Below, piece after piece: positions 1-7,560 of a stretch of DNA of 64,000 bases (its first letter is position 1; every line of letters starts with the position of its first letter). The translations under genes and the position numbers were made by a program. A model generated the notes under the pieces. The model made no database searches. It worked only from the letters and a program-made list of their open reading frames with translations, and was not told the DNA's origin. The DNA comes from Paenalcaligenes hominis (lineage in GTDB: Bacteria > Pseudomonadota > Gammaproteobacteria > Burkholderiales > Burkholderiaceae_B), in NCBI RefSeq assembly GCF_011927625.1, contig NZ_JAATIZ010000001.1, forward strand, positions 248,001 to 312,000, written 5' to 3'.

Positions 1-1
1 G

Positions 2-775
2 TCGCCCCAAGCACGTTTAACCACAGACATTCAAATTCGCAAAATGCCAGCTCGTGTTCTAGAGATGGAAAAGCTTACCGATGACGTGATGCGCCTTGTG
101 GTTCAGTTACCTCCTGGCCAACCCTTAATGTATTATGCTGGGCAATATATAGAATTTATCTTGCGTGATAACCGTCGTCGCAGCTATTCAATGGCTAACC
201 CTCCTCAACAAAACAATCAGATCGAGCTGCATGTACGTCATATGCCAGGTGGTGCTTTTACTGATTATGTCTTTGGTGCGTCCGAGCCTGCAATGAAAGA
301 ACGTGCTATGTTGCGTACCGAAGCGCCATATGGCTCATTTTTCTTACGAGAGGAAAGTGATAAGCCGCTGGTCTTTGTCGCCAGTGGCACAGGCTTTGCT
401 CCCATTAAAGCCATTGTAGAGCACATGCAAAACCAAGGCATTCAGCGCGAGGTGCGTTTTTATTGGGGTGGCCGTCGACCTAAAGACATTTATATGATGG
501 ATTTAGCGCAACAATGGGCTCAAACTATTCCTAACTTCACCTTTGTTCCTGTTGTTTCCGATGCGCTGGCTGAAGACCAATGGAGTGGACGCACCGGTTT
601 TGTGCATCATGCTGTTATGCAAGACTTACCGGATTTATCAGGGTGGGAAGTCTACGCCTGTGGTGCGCCTATAATGGTTGAAAATGCGCAGAAAGACTTC
701 GTCGAGCATTGTGGCTTAGATGCTGCGGTGTTCTATGCTGATGCATTTACCTCCGAAGCCGATTTAGTTGACTAA
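2..775 (+). CDS. NAD(P)H-flavin/ferredoxin-type reductase, C-terminal part (5' end outside window)
   Basis: The reading frame is open from base 2, before the first in-frame ATG at 44, so the gene almost certainly begins upstream of the window. The visible part carries an FAD-binding beta-barrel with the RRSYSMANPP flavin motif (an RxYS signature) and an NAD(P)-binding domain with VASGTGFAPIKA (the GTGxAP pyridine-nucleotide loop). The C-terminus has the CGAP motif usual in this family. Homologues annotated as CDP-6-deoxy-delta-3,4-glucoseen reductase in Burkholderiales have an N-terminal plant-type 2Fe-2S domain of about 90 residues, which would lie off the left edge. The likely role is electron transfer from NAD(P)H through FAD to an iron-sulphur centre or partner protein; the substrate cannot be read from this sequence. 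The annotated sugar name is a historical family label, not a prediction for this organism. Confidence 0.85.
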   Translation, partial: SPQARLTTDIQIRKMPARVLEMEKLTDDVMRLVVQLPPGQPLMYYAGQYIEFILRDNRRRSYSMANPPQQNNQIELHVRHMPGGAFTDYVFGASEPAMKERAMLRTEAPYGSFFLREESDKPLVFVASGTGFAPIKAIVEHMQNQGIQREVRFYWGGRRPKDIYMMDLAQQWAQTIPNFTFVPVVSDALAEDQWSGRTGFVHHAVMQDLPDLSGWEVYACGAPIMVENAQKDFVEHCGLDAAVFYADAFTSEADLVD

Positions 776-785
776 TAGCCAGTCC

Positions 786-809
786 TAGGCACGTCTTAGG
801 GCGTGCCTA
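786..809. other. 8-bp inverted repeat between reductase gene and dadA
   Basis: TAGGCACG (786-793) pairs with CGTGCCTA (802-809) across an 8-nt loop. No T-run follows, so it is not a classical terminator. It also covers an alternative GTG start for dadA at 803, which makes that start unlikely. It could be an mRNA stabilising or processing hairpin, or an operator. Confidence 0.5.
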
Positions 810-823
810 AAAGCGAGAGGCCC

Positions 824-2077
824 ATGAAAATAGTAGTGTTAGGTGGTGGAATTATCGGTATAGCCACAGCGTGGTGGTTAGCGGACGAAGGGCACGAGGT
901 CATTGTTATTGACCGCCAAGCAGCTGCCGGTCTTGAAACAACGCGCGCATGTGGCGGTATTGTTTCTGCTTCGTATGCCGAACCGTGGGCCAATCCTCAC
1001 GCCCCGTGGTACTTATTACGTTCATTATTTAAAGACGATGCACCGCTTTTCTTTAAGCCGTCTTTAGATAGTAAACAATGGTTATGGAGTCTGGCCTTTT
1101 TTCGTGAGTGCCAAGCGTCTCGGTTCGAAAACAATATGCGGGCAATGGTGCGGCTGGCCGAGTACAGTCGTTCGCTCTTAGCACAGTTACGCCAAGAGCT
1201 AAAAATCAAATACCCCTATCATCAAAATGGTATTTTGAATTTTTACCGCGACGAGCAAAGCTTCAGTTTGTCGCAATCCATTGCAGATCGCCTGCGCGAT
1301 GTAGGGGTAGAGCGCCGTTTACTGAGCGTCCCCGAGCTGTTAGCCTTAGAACCTTCGCTAAACGCCATTAAAGACCAACTAGTGGGTGGTGATTACTCCA
1401 GTGATGACGAGGCAGGCGACGCCTATGCTTTTACCACACAGCTTGCGCTGCTAGCCAAAGCAAAAGGCGTACAGTTTATGTATCAGCACCAGGTAAAAAA
1501 ACTGCATTGCGCAGATGGCAGAGTACAAGAGGTTGAGCTGATTGATCACCAAGGCCTCTATCAGCGGCTTCATGCTGATGCATTTGTGGTGGCACTAGGG
1601 GCTTATAGCCCACTGCTTGTCAACCCATTGGGTATTTCTTGTCCTGTCTACCCCGCTAAAGGGTATTCGGCTACATTTGACTGGGTCGAAGGCGCTGCAG
1701 CGCCCCAAGCTAGCCTCATGGACAGCAAAAATCACTTGGTTTTTTCCAGTTTAGGTACCAAACTACGTGTATCGGGTCTAGCTGAGCTTACCGGTTATGG
1801 GCGCGCACTCAGCCCCCAACGATGTGCAAAGATAGTTAATCTCACAAAAGAATTGTTCCCAAATCAACTTGATTTTGATAATGTGCAGTTTTGGTCTGGT
1901 TTGCGTCCTGCAACCCCATCAAATGTGCCATTGATTGGACGCACTCATATCAAAAACCTCTATTTGAATACGGGCCATGGCACCTTGGGGTGGACTATGG
2001 GCGTGGGGTCAGGGCGGGCGCTTGCCGATATTATGGCTAATCGCCATCCTGAACCTGAGTTTCCTTTTTTACATTGA
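824..2077 (+). CDS. dadA: D-amino acid dehydrogenase, small-subunit (DadA) family
   Basis: This is a 417-residue FAD-dependent oxidoreductase of the DadA family. It oxidatively deaminates D-amino acids to 2-oxo acids and passes electrons to the membrane quinone pool. The N-terminus carries the Rossmann dinucleotide motif GGGIIG (residues 7-12) followed by the acidic end of beta-2 (VIVIDR). The C-terminus has the family-typical NTGHGTLGWTMG segment. The ATG at 824 is preferred over the in-frame GTG at 803 because GAGAGG lies just before it and the GTG sits inside a hairpin. The gene ends 7 bases before the next start and is probably co-transcribed with the solute-binding protein. Another DAO-family amine oxidase is possible, but length and C-terminal signature favour DadA. 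Confidence 0.88.
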   Translation: MKIVVLGGGIIGIATAWWLADEGHEVIVIDRQAAAGLETTRACGGIVSASYAEPWANPHAPWYLLRSLFKDDAPLFFKPSLDSKQWLWSLAFFRECQASRFENNMRAMVRLAEYSRSLLAQLRQELKIKYPYHQNGILNFYRDEQSFSLSQSIADRLRDVGVERRLLSVPELLALEPSLNAIKDQLVGGDYSSDDEAGDAYAFTTQLALLAKAKGVQFMYQHQVKKLHCADGRVQEVELIDHQGLYQRLHADAFVVALGAYSPLLVNPLGISCPVYPAKGYSATFDWVEGAAAPQASLMDSKNHLVFSSLGTKLRVSGLAELTGYGRALSPQRCAKIVNLTKELFPNQLDFDNVQFWSGLRPATPSNVPLIGRTHIKNLYLNTGHGTLGWTMGVGSGRALADIMANRHPEPEFPFLH

Positions 2078-2084
2078 AGGACTT

Positions 2085-3383
2085 ATGACTAGCTATACTA
2101 TTTTTACGCCTAAACGTTTATGTGGCGTTTTGTTTTCAGCCCTTGCTGGTTTGGTTTCCACATCTGCTTGGTCAGCCACCGATATTCAAGTTTGGTACAG
2201 CTTAAACGCGCACAATAAAAAAGTGTTTGAGCAATTGGTGAAAGACTTTAACAAGCAGCAAAAAGATATTGCGGTCAAGACTCGTGCATTTGATTCTCAA
2301 AACGACCTAGATGCTGCGCTTAGCTTAACTGCTGAAAAAGAGCGTCCTCATGTCGTGCAGCTGCCCGAGGTCTCAGGCATGGATGACGTGGCGACACGTG
2401 CTTATATTCAACCGCTTTATCAGGCCTTGAATAAAACCACGGCTAAAAATACAAAGTGGTTTTTGCCTAGCGAAAATAATTTTATGCATGACGCCAAAGG
2501 CCGACTGCTTGCTTTGCCGTTTATGGCAGAGATCCCCGTCATGTATTACAACATTGACGCTTTTAAAAAAGCCGGCTTAACGCCCACCCAGCCCTCACGT
2601 TCTTGGCAAGACTTACAGGGGCAGTTGGTTACCCTCGCCAATAACGGCTCTAGACGTTGTCCTTTAACGTCAGATCAGCCTGTGTCGATTAATTTAGAGA
2701 ATTTAGCGGCGGTTAATAAACAGATTTATGGCCCCGGCGTAGGTAAAGGCAAAGTTGGCTTTAATTTCGACACCATGTACATTCGACATTTGTCGACAAT
2801 GATTAGTTGGGTGCGTAGTGAAATCCTAGTGCATCCTTCTCAGTTTGTGCAGTCCCCGACTCGTTTTGCCGAAGGGGAGTGCGCCGTGTTTATGTCAAAC
2901 TCTGGCAATATTGGCCAGTTTGCAGATCAGCGCCGTTTGGATTTTGCCGTAACCGGCATCCCCTATTACCCTCAGGTCACAGCCACACCAGGAAGCCCTT
3001 TTGTCACTGGGTCTGGCTTATGGTTGACTAAAGGTCATGGCGCTGCAGCAGATCAGGCCAGTGCCGAATTTTTAGCCTGGTTAGCGCAACCTGAACCGGC
3101 GGCCACCTGGTTCCAAAAAACCGGCTTTTTACCGTTAACTCAGGAAGCGTTTGCTAACACTGGGGCCGACTATTATAAAAACCTCGGTGATTGGCGTAGT
3201 TTGGTAGCGGTGTATAGTCAAAAGCCAGAAAATACAGCGCGTGGCTTTAAAATTAAAAACTACCATCAAATTCGAGCGATGTTTAATACCACCCTCGAGT
3301 CCGCCCTCGAGGGCAAGCAGCCCGCGATGACCGCTTTGCAGTCAGCCGCAGCAGAGGCCAACAAGCTCATTAATGCAAAGTAG
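2085..3383 (+). CDS. Periplasmic ABC transporter substrate-binding protein, family 1 (UgpB-like)
   Basis: The protein is 432 residues long, with a signal peptide of about 31 residues ending in STSAWSA. The mature part begins with the beta-strand IQVWYSL typical of family 1 sugar or glycerol-3-phosphate binding proteins. HVVQLPEV (around residue 90) and the later ECAVFMSNSG and GSGLWL segments match the UgpB/MalE-like fold. ATG 2085 is chosen because it follows GAAGG and starts a clean signal peptide; upstream in-frame codons overlap dadA. No permease or ATPase gene lies next to it, so it is an orphan binding protein whose partners must be elsewhere. Pairing with dadA is unusual for a phosphoglyceride or sugar binder, and the ligand is unknown. 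A strong terminator follows 57 bases after the stop. Confidence 0.8.
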   Translation: MTSYTIFTPKRLCGVLFSALAGLVSTSAWSATDIQVWYSLNAHNKKVFEQLVKDFNKQQKDIAVKTRAFDSQNDLDAALSLTAEKERPHVVQLPEVSGMDDVATRAYIQPLYQALNKTTAKNTKWFLPSENNFMHDAKGRLLALPFMAEIPVMYYNIDAFKKAGLTPTQPSRSWQDLQGQLVTLANNGSRRCPLTSDQPVSINLENLAAVNKQIYGPGVGKGKVGFNFDTMYIRHLSTMISWVRSEILVHPSQFVQSPTRFAEGECAVFMSNSGNIGQFADQRRLDFAVTGIPYYPQVTATPGSPFVTGSGLWLTKGHGAAADQASAEFLAWLAQPEPAATWFQKTGFLPLTQEAFANTGADYYKNLGDWRSLVAVYSQKPENTARGFKIKNYHQIRAMFNTTLESALEGKQPAMTALQSAAAEANKLINAK

Positions 3384-3440
3384 GCTAATCTCAACACACG
3401 TATAAATACAATCTAGGCAGCCTGCCTAAAGCGCTCCAAT

Positions 3441-3474
3441 ATAGCACTCAAGACTTTTTGAGTGCTATTTTTTT
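3441..3474 (+). terminator. Strong intrinsic terminator ending the dadA/binding-protein unit, abutting the pil operon
   Basis: A perfect 11-bp stem (ATAGCACTCAA at 3441-3451, TTGAGTGCTAT at 3458-3468) encloses a 6-nt loop and runs into seven Ts ending at 3474. The next gene's Shine-Dalgarno sequence (GGAG, 3477-3480) starts three bases later, so no promoter fits between the terminator and the pil operon. Confidence 0.9.
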
Positions 3475-3486
3475 ATGGAGCTAGGC

Positions 3487-4335
3487 ATGGTGTACAAAGC
3501 AATTGCAGCAACTGTGCTTTTGGTGGGCTTAAGCGGCTGTGAACACACGCATTCATGGCCACAGCGCTTTTCTTTCCTAGCGTCTCCTCCATCCAGCGCA
3601 GAACAATTTGACTTTAATTGGCAGTTATCTGGTGCCAGAGAAGTCGCTCCCATTCAGCTTTTTAGTACCCCAGATCAGATATGGTTACAGTTTGCTCCGC
3701 AGCAAACCTTACCCGCTATTTTTGCTCTCGATGCGGGACGCCATCGTGTCCTGCATTATCAACGCTCAGAACCATACGTCATTGTCAAAGGAAACTGGCA
3801 ACAGCTTCTGTTTAAAGGGGCGCACCGAGAGGCCCAAGCACGTTATGTTTCCCCTGAGGTCAGTCCTCAAGCTCATCCTGCCGTCTCTTCATTCTCTGAT
3901 GCCAATGGCTCTGTTCTAACGCAAGAACTCGCGGTCGCTCAGTCAACCGAGCCCAGTGCTGCACGCCAGCTTTATCCAGATACAGACCTCGATGTGCTAG
4001 CAGAGCCTGCCGTTGCATCGTTTGATTTGTCATCCATGCCGTTTCGTGCGGAACCCAGCGATCGTACCCTACGACATACCTTAAAACGGTGGGCGCAACG
4101 CGAAGGCTGGGAGTTCCAAGACCAGCATTGGGAACTGGAAATCGATTTGCCGGTGGTGTCTGCCGCCACATTTAGTGGGCCGTTTAACCAAGCGGTCGAG
4201 CAACTTATGCGTAGCACCGCATTAGGTAGCCGCCCCTTACAAGCCTGTTTTTACAGTAACAAAGTCATGCGTGTGATTGCATTAGCCCAGTCATGTGATC
4301 CCAGCGACCACCGTACTGTCGCAGCACAAGGGTAA
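3487..4335 (+). CDS. PilL/TcpQ-like outer-membrane lipoprotein of type IVb pilus system
   Basis: This 282-residue lipoprotein has a lipobox LSGC with Cys18 as acylation site. The ATG at 3487 is chosen over that at 3475 because GGAG precedes it and the earlier ATG lies at the end of the terminator T-run. Residues of about 35-110 resemble the beta-rich VirB9/TrbG-like module (DQIWLQF, LPAIFAL). The C-terminal 80 residues resemble the TcpQ/PilL C-terminal domain (DRTLRHTLKRWAQREGW and a short C-x2-Y-x3-V end). In TCP and R64-type systems such a protein helps stabilise or assemble the secretin. It is the first gene of the pil operon and is followed after 6 bases by the secretin gene. Function is inferred from position and the C-terminal domain. 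Confidence 0.7.
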   Translation: MVYKAIAATVLLVGLSGCEHTHSWPQRFSFLASPPSSAEQFDFNWQLSGAREVAPIQLFSTPDQIWLQFAPQQTLPAIFALDAGRHRVLHYQRSEPYVIVKGNWQQLLFKGAHREAQARYVSPEVSPQAHPAVSSFSDANGSVLTQELAVAQSTEPSAARQLYPDTDLDVLAEPAVASFDLSSMPFRAEPSDRTLRHTLKRWAQREGWEFQDQHWELEIDLPVVSAATFSGPFNQAVEQLMRSTALGSRPLQACFYSNKVMRVIALAQSCDPSDHRTVAAQG

Positions 4336-4341
4336 AGGACT

Positions 4342-5901
4342 ATGCGCATAGTATTCATTATCTTTGGAGGCGTCTTGTGTCTAAGTGGCTGTCAGCTCTT
4401 CGAGCCATGGCAGCGCGCTCAACAAAAATTTGTGCAGGAAAAAGAACACATTGATTTTCTGCAGCAGTCGGTACGTCATAGCGTTCAGACCAAGGCACCA
4501 ACTCAGCACATAGAACAACCCTGGGTGGTGGGCAAGGTTCAACCTCTAGCTCGCGAACTGATCTTACCGCCTGCTTTTCAGGCGGATGTATCAACGACTT
4601 TAATTTTTCAAACACAGGCGCTCGATCTAGACCAAATTGCTGAACGCATTGCGTTGGCAACACAAATACCCGTACGCGTACAACCCGAAGCCAAGCTCAG
4701 CCCTGAAAGCTTTTTACCTGCTGGGCAGGCAAAGCTCGGACAGGCGGCCACCCGACGATTGCGACTCATGGGCAATCCCGAGCCCTTGGCACAAAGCCTC
4801 GACCGAATCAGCGCTTTTTTTGATGTAAGTTGGCGTTTTAGCGGCGAATTCATTGAATTTTATAAAGTGGAAACTCGCTCTTTCAAAGTACGAGCTTTGT
4901 CGTTAGCCGCAACTAGCCACGCCCGAGTAGGTAATCAGGTCGACGAGGCTACTGGCTTTAGTAGTCAATCGGGTACCGAACTCTACCAGGCAGATACGGA
5001 TGAATGGCAAAACCTCAAAGCGCGTTTGGCATTATTCATGACGGGGGCGGGGCGCATTGTAGCGGTAAACGGAGGCAGCCAAACGGTAGTCGTTAGTGAT
5101 ACGCCATTTGCGCTAGACCAAATCGCCTTGTTCTTAGAGTCTGAAAATCAAGCATTGACACGTCGAGTCCGATTAGTCTTCGAGGAAATTACCCTTGGGT
5201 TAAAAACCGAGAGTGATTTCAACATAGATTGGAATGTGATTTTTGAAAGTGCGCAACTAGCCGCTTCGGCCACCTTAACCGGCATCGCTAACCCTGCTGT
5301 GCAGCAGTTGGGTGCAGCCATCAAACAAGGCCCTTTTAGCCAGAGCGAGGCCTTTATAAAAGCATTAGCTGAGGTCGCCCAAGTCGTCAGGCGTAACAGT
5401 ATTCCTGTTCTAAGCCTCAACCGGCGCCCAGTCACGCATGCGTTACGTACGACGTTTAGTTATATCGACAAAGTGGAAAATACACCCTACAGCATAGGCA
5501 ATGGTGCTATGACGCATTCCATTAGCCTCAGTCAAAAAGAAGAAACAGTAGGCTCTATTTTAACTTTAGTTCCAGATATTCAAGACGACGGTCAGGTCTT
5601 GCTATCAGTGGCCTATGACAACACCGTAGCCCAACCTTTAAAAACAATTGCTGTCGGTTCAGAGGACCAAGGCATGCAGGTGCAACAGTTAACCGTAGAG
5701 GGGTCTGCTACGGTCCAGCAGGTTTTACTGCGTCCCGGACAGCCATTGATTATTGCCGGTTTTGACCATAACGAACAGCAGCAGACTGAGCGCAGTATGG
5801 CACCAGGTCTGTCTATGCTCTTTGGGGGTGGCAAGCGCCTTCAGGATAAAAAGTTTAGAACCCTTTTAATGATCACAGCCCAAGTCGAGGAGGGGATGTA
5901 A
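4342..5901 (+). CDS. pilN: Type IVb pilus secretin lipoprotein (PilN of the R64 family)
   Basis: The 519-residue protein has a lipobox LSGC with Cys17, as R64 PilN and BfpB secretins do. The N-terminal half holds the STN/N-domain type repeats (SLDRISAFFDVSWRF, FYKVETRSF). The C-terminal half holds the secretin core (ISLSQKEETVGSILTLVPDIQDDGQVLLSV and a PGQPLIIAGF end), which forms the outer-membrane pore through which the pilus exits. Note that R64 PilN is the secretin and is unrelated to the PilN of type IVa pili. Its stop TAA shares a base with the ATG of pilO (TAATG), indicating translational coupling. Confidence 0.88.
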   Translation: MRIVFIIFGGVLCLSGCQLFEPWQRAQQKFVQEKEHIDFLQQSVRHSVQTKAPTQHIEQPWVVGKVQPLARELILPPAFQADVSTTLIFQTQALDLDQIAERIALATQIPVRVQPEAKLSPESFLPAGQAKLGQAATRRLRLMGNPEPLAQSLDRISAFFDVSWRFSGEFIEFYKVETRSFKVRALSLAATSHARVGNQVDEATGFSSQSGTELYQADTDEWQNLKARLALFMTGAGRIVAVNGGSQTVVVSDTPFALDQIALFLESENQALTRRVRLVFEEITLGLKTESDFNIDWNVIFESAQLAASATLTGIANPAVQQLGAAIKQGPFSQSEAFIKALAEVAQVVRRNSIPVLSLNRRPVTHALRTTFSYIDKVENTPYSIGNGAMTHSISLSQKEETVGSILTLVPDIQDDGQVLLSVAYDNTVAQPLKTIAVGSEDQGMQVQQLTVEGSATVQQVLLRPGQPLIIAGFDHNEQQQTERSMAPGLSMLFGGGKRLQDKKFRTLLMITAQVEEGM

Positions 5902-7151
5902 TGTCTCAAGAGCATCTACACATCTGTAGTCATTACCAGTTAGTTTTTGGATTGCGTTGGTTTCCATTATTGGGCGCATCCACCACTCAACAGGCACGCG
6001 TGCTGAGTAAACAATACCGGGCTCGGGCCTCTGTAGTCATAGGACGACACTTTATGTGTGTAGGCCTCAGCCAAAAAGAGCTAGGCCAAAAAACAACCCG
6101 TATTTCCGCCGCTGTGTGTTTTGCTTATCTGTTTCCCCGAGGGGTTCATGCTGCGATTTATCAGCTAGCCGAGCAACTGTATTGGCTGGTTGTGGTTCAC
6201 GAGGGCACCCCTGTACGACAGGGCGACGTCTTGTTCCATACTCTCGATCAAGCCCAGCAGCGGGTCCATGAGTTTAAAAGTCATTACACCACCCTCGTAT
6301 TGCAGGGCGAGACATTGTCTATTCAAGCCCTTCTGCCATTGATTAACCCAAGGCTACGAGCTAAGGCCCAGTTAAAACCAATACGTCAGCGATCGTGGGC
6401 ATGGGCTACGGCGTGTGTTATTGGGATCGGGGGCCTGTACTGGAGCTATACCCCCCGTGTCTCGGTGGCAGCTATCGAGCCTCCAGTCGTCATTGTCGAT
6501 CCATACACCACCTATTGGCAGCAGCAGGCGCGCCCCGTCAGTAACCACCATGCATTACAAGCCCTATTACATTATTGGCAGCAGTTGCCTCTTAGCTTGG
6601 CTCGGTGGGAATTAAGCACCTCGACATGCCAAATTCAGACGAGTGCATGGAATTGTACGCATGAGTTTAAGCCCGCAGCGGAAACAGCCACAGTGATGGA
6701 TTTTAAACAAGAGTACCCTCAGCATTGGAGACTAACGCAAGCCGATCTACAACATATTCAAACGCAAGATACCGTTAGCTTCACCGTAACAGGTGCGCGG
6801 GCTTGGCACGACATGCACACCCATCAACAGCAATTTTTGGCCCAGTTACAACGACTAAAACCGGCGTTTCAAAGCATGGTACTGAAAGACCCTGTGGTAT
6901 ATGGCAAAGCAGCGGTCGAACGAGCACGAACTCAAGCAGACCCAAATGCCACCTTTCCACAACCCGTACCTATATTCGAACAGGCACTACACCTAAAAGG
7001 GCCTTTACGGTCGGTGGCATTGTTATTGGATTTCGACGAGCGTTTTTATTGGGAAAAAGCCTCTTTAACAGTAAATAAAAAAGCCAAGGCCAGTTTAAAG
7101 CACAGCGTGCTTCAGGCCCAACTGCATGGGGTGACTTATGTACGCAATTAA
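5901..7151 (+). CDS. pilO: Type IVb pilus accessory inner-membrane protein PilO
   Basis: This is a 416-residue protein with one clear transmembrane helix at about residues 165-183 (WAWATACVIGIGGLYW). A cytoplasmic N-terminal domain precedes it and a periplasmic C-terminal domain follows, the layout of R64-type PilO/pilin accessory proteins. Identity rests on this layout and on position between the secretin and PilP. In R64-like systems it is thought to link the inner-membrane platform to the secretin. Start and stop overlap both neighbours (TAATG with pilN; 14 bases with pilP). Confidence 0.75.
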   Translation: MSQEHLHICSHYQLVFGLRWFPLLGASTTQQARVLSKQYRARASVVIGRHFMCVGLSQKELGQKTTRISAAVCFAYLFPRGVHAAIYQLAEQLYWLVVVHEGTPVRQGDVLFHTLDQAQQRVHEFKSHYTTLVLQGETLSIQALLPLINPRLRAKAQLKPIRQRSWAWATACVIGIGGLYWSYTPRVSVAAIEPPVVIVDPYTTYWQQQARPVSNHHALQALLHYWQQLPLSLARWELSTSTCQIQTSAWNCTHEFKPAAETATVMDFKQEYPQHWRLTQADLQHIQTQDTVSFTVTGARAWHDMHTHQQQFLAQLQRLKPAFQSMVLKDPVVYGKAAVERARTQADPNATFPQPVPIFEQALHLKGPLRSVALLLDFDERFYWEKASLTVNKKAKASLKHSVLQAQLHGVTYVRN

Positions 7152-7560
7152 GCCCTCATCTCGGTTAGGGGTCACCATGGTTTGGTTGCTGTTGGCGTGG
7201 TTCCCCAGTTTAGCACTAGGGAACTCGTCCTTTGATATTGACAGGCAGCACGTTTACGAGCTCATGCGCTTAGAAACCGAGCAGCTACTGCAGCCTAAGC
7301 CCACCAGTCAGTCTAAAGCTTTAAAGACTGAACCCACCGACCAACTACGCCTAAAGGCCATGTACGGGGTGGGTAAACGAGTTTTGGCCGAGGTGCAATG
7401 GAATGGCCGTGATTACATTTATTTAAAAGGGCAAACTTGGCCTTTGGGTAGCACTTCCTCTAACACCTTACGTTTACTAAGCATGGCGGGGCGTTGCATC
7501 ACATTAGCTCATCAAGACAAAACGCATCAGCTTTGTGTAGCTAGCCCAGGGGGTGAATAA
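7138..7560 (+). CDS. pilP: Type IVb pilus biogenesis protein PilP
   Basis: This is a small exported protein of 140 residues with a signal peptide of about 29 residues (VTMVWLLLAWFPSLALG). The remainder is a short periplasmic domain; TDQLRLKAMYGVGKRVLAEV resembles the PilP/GspC-like region that contacts secretin N-domains. The ATG lies inside the end of pilO and the stop shares its last base with pilQ, so expression is probably coupled. The sequence alone is weakly diagnostic; the call relies largely on the conserved N-O-P-Q-R order. Confidence 0.7.
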   Translation: MYAIKPSSRLGVTMVWLLLAWFPSLALGNSSFDIDRQHVYELMRLETEQLLQPKPTSQSKALKTEPTDQLRLKAMYGVGKRVLAEVQWNGRDYIYLKGQTWPLGSTSSNTLRLLSMAGRCITLAHQDKTHQLCVASPGGE

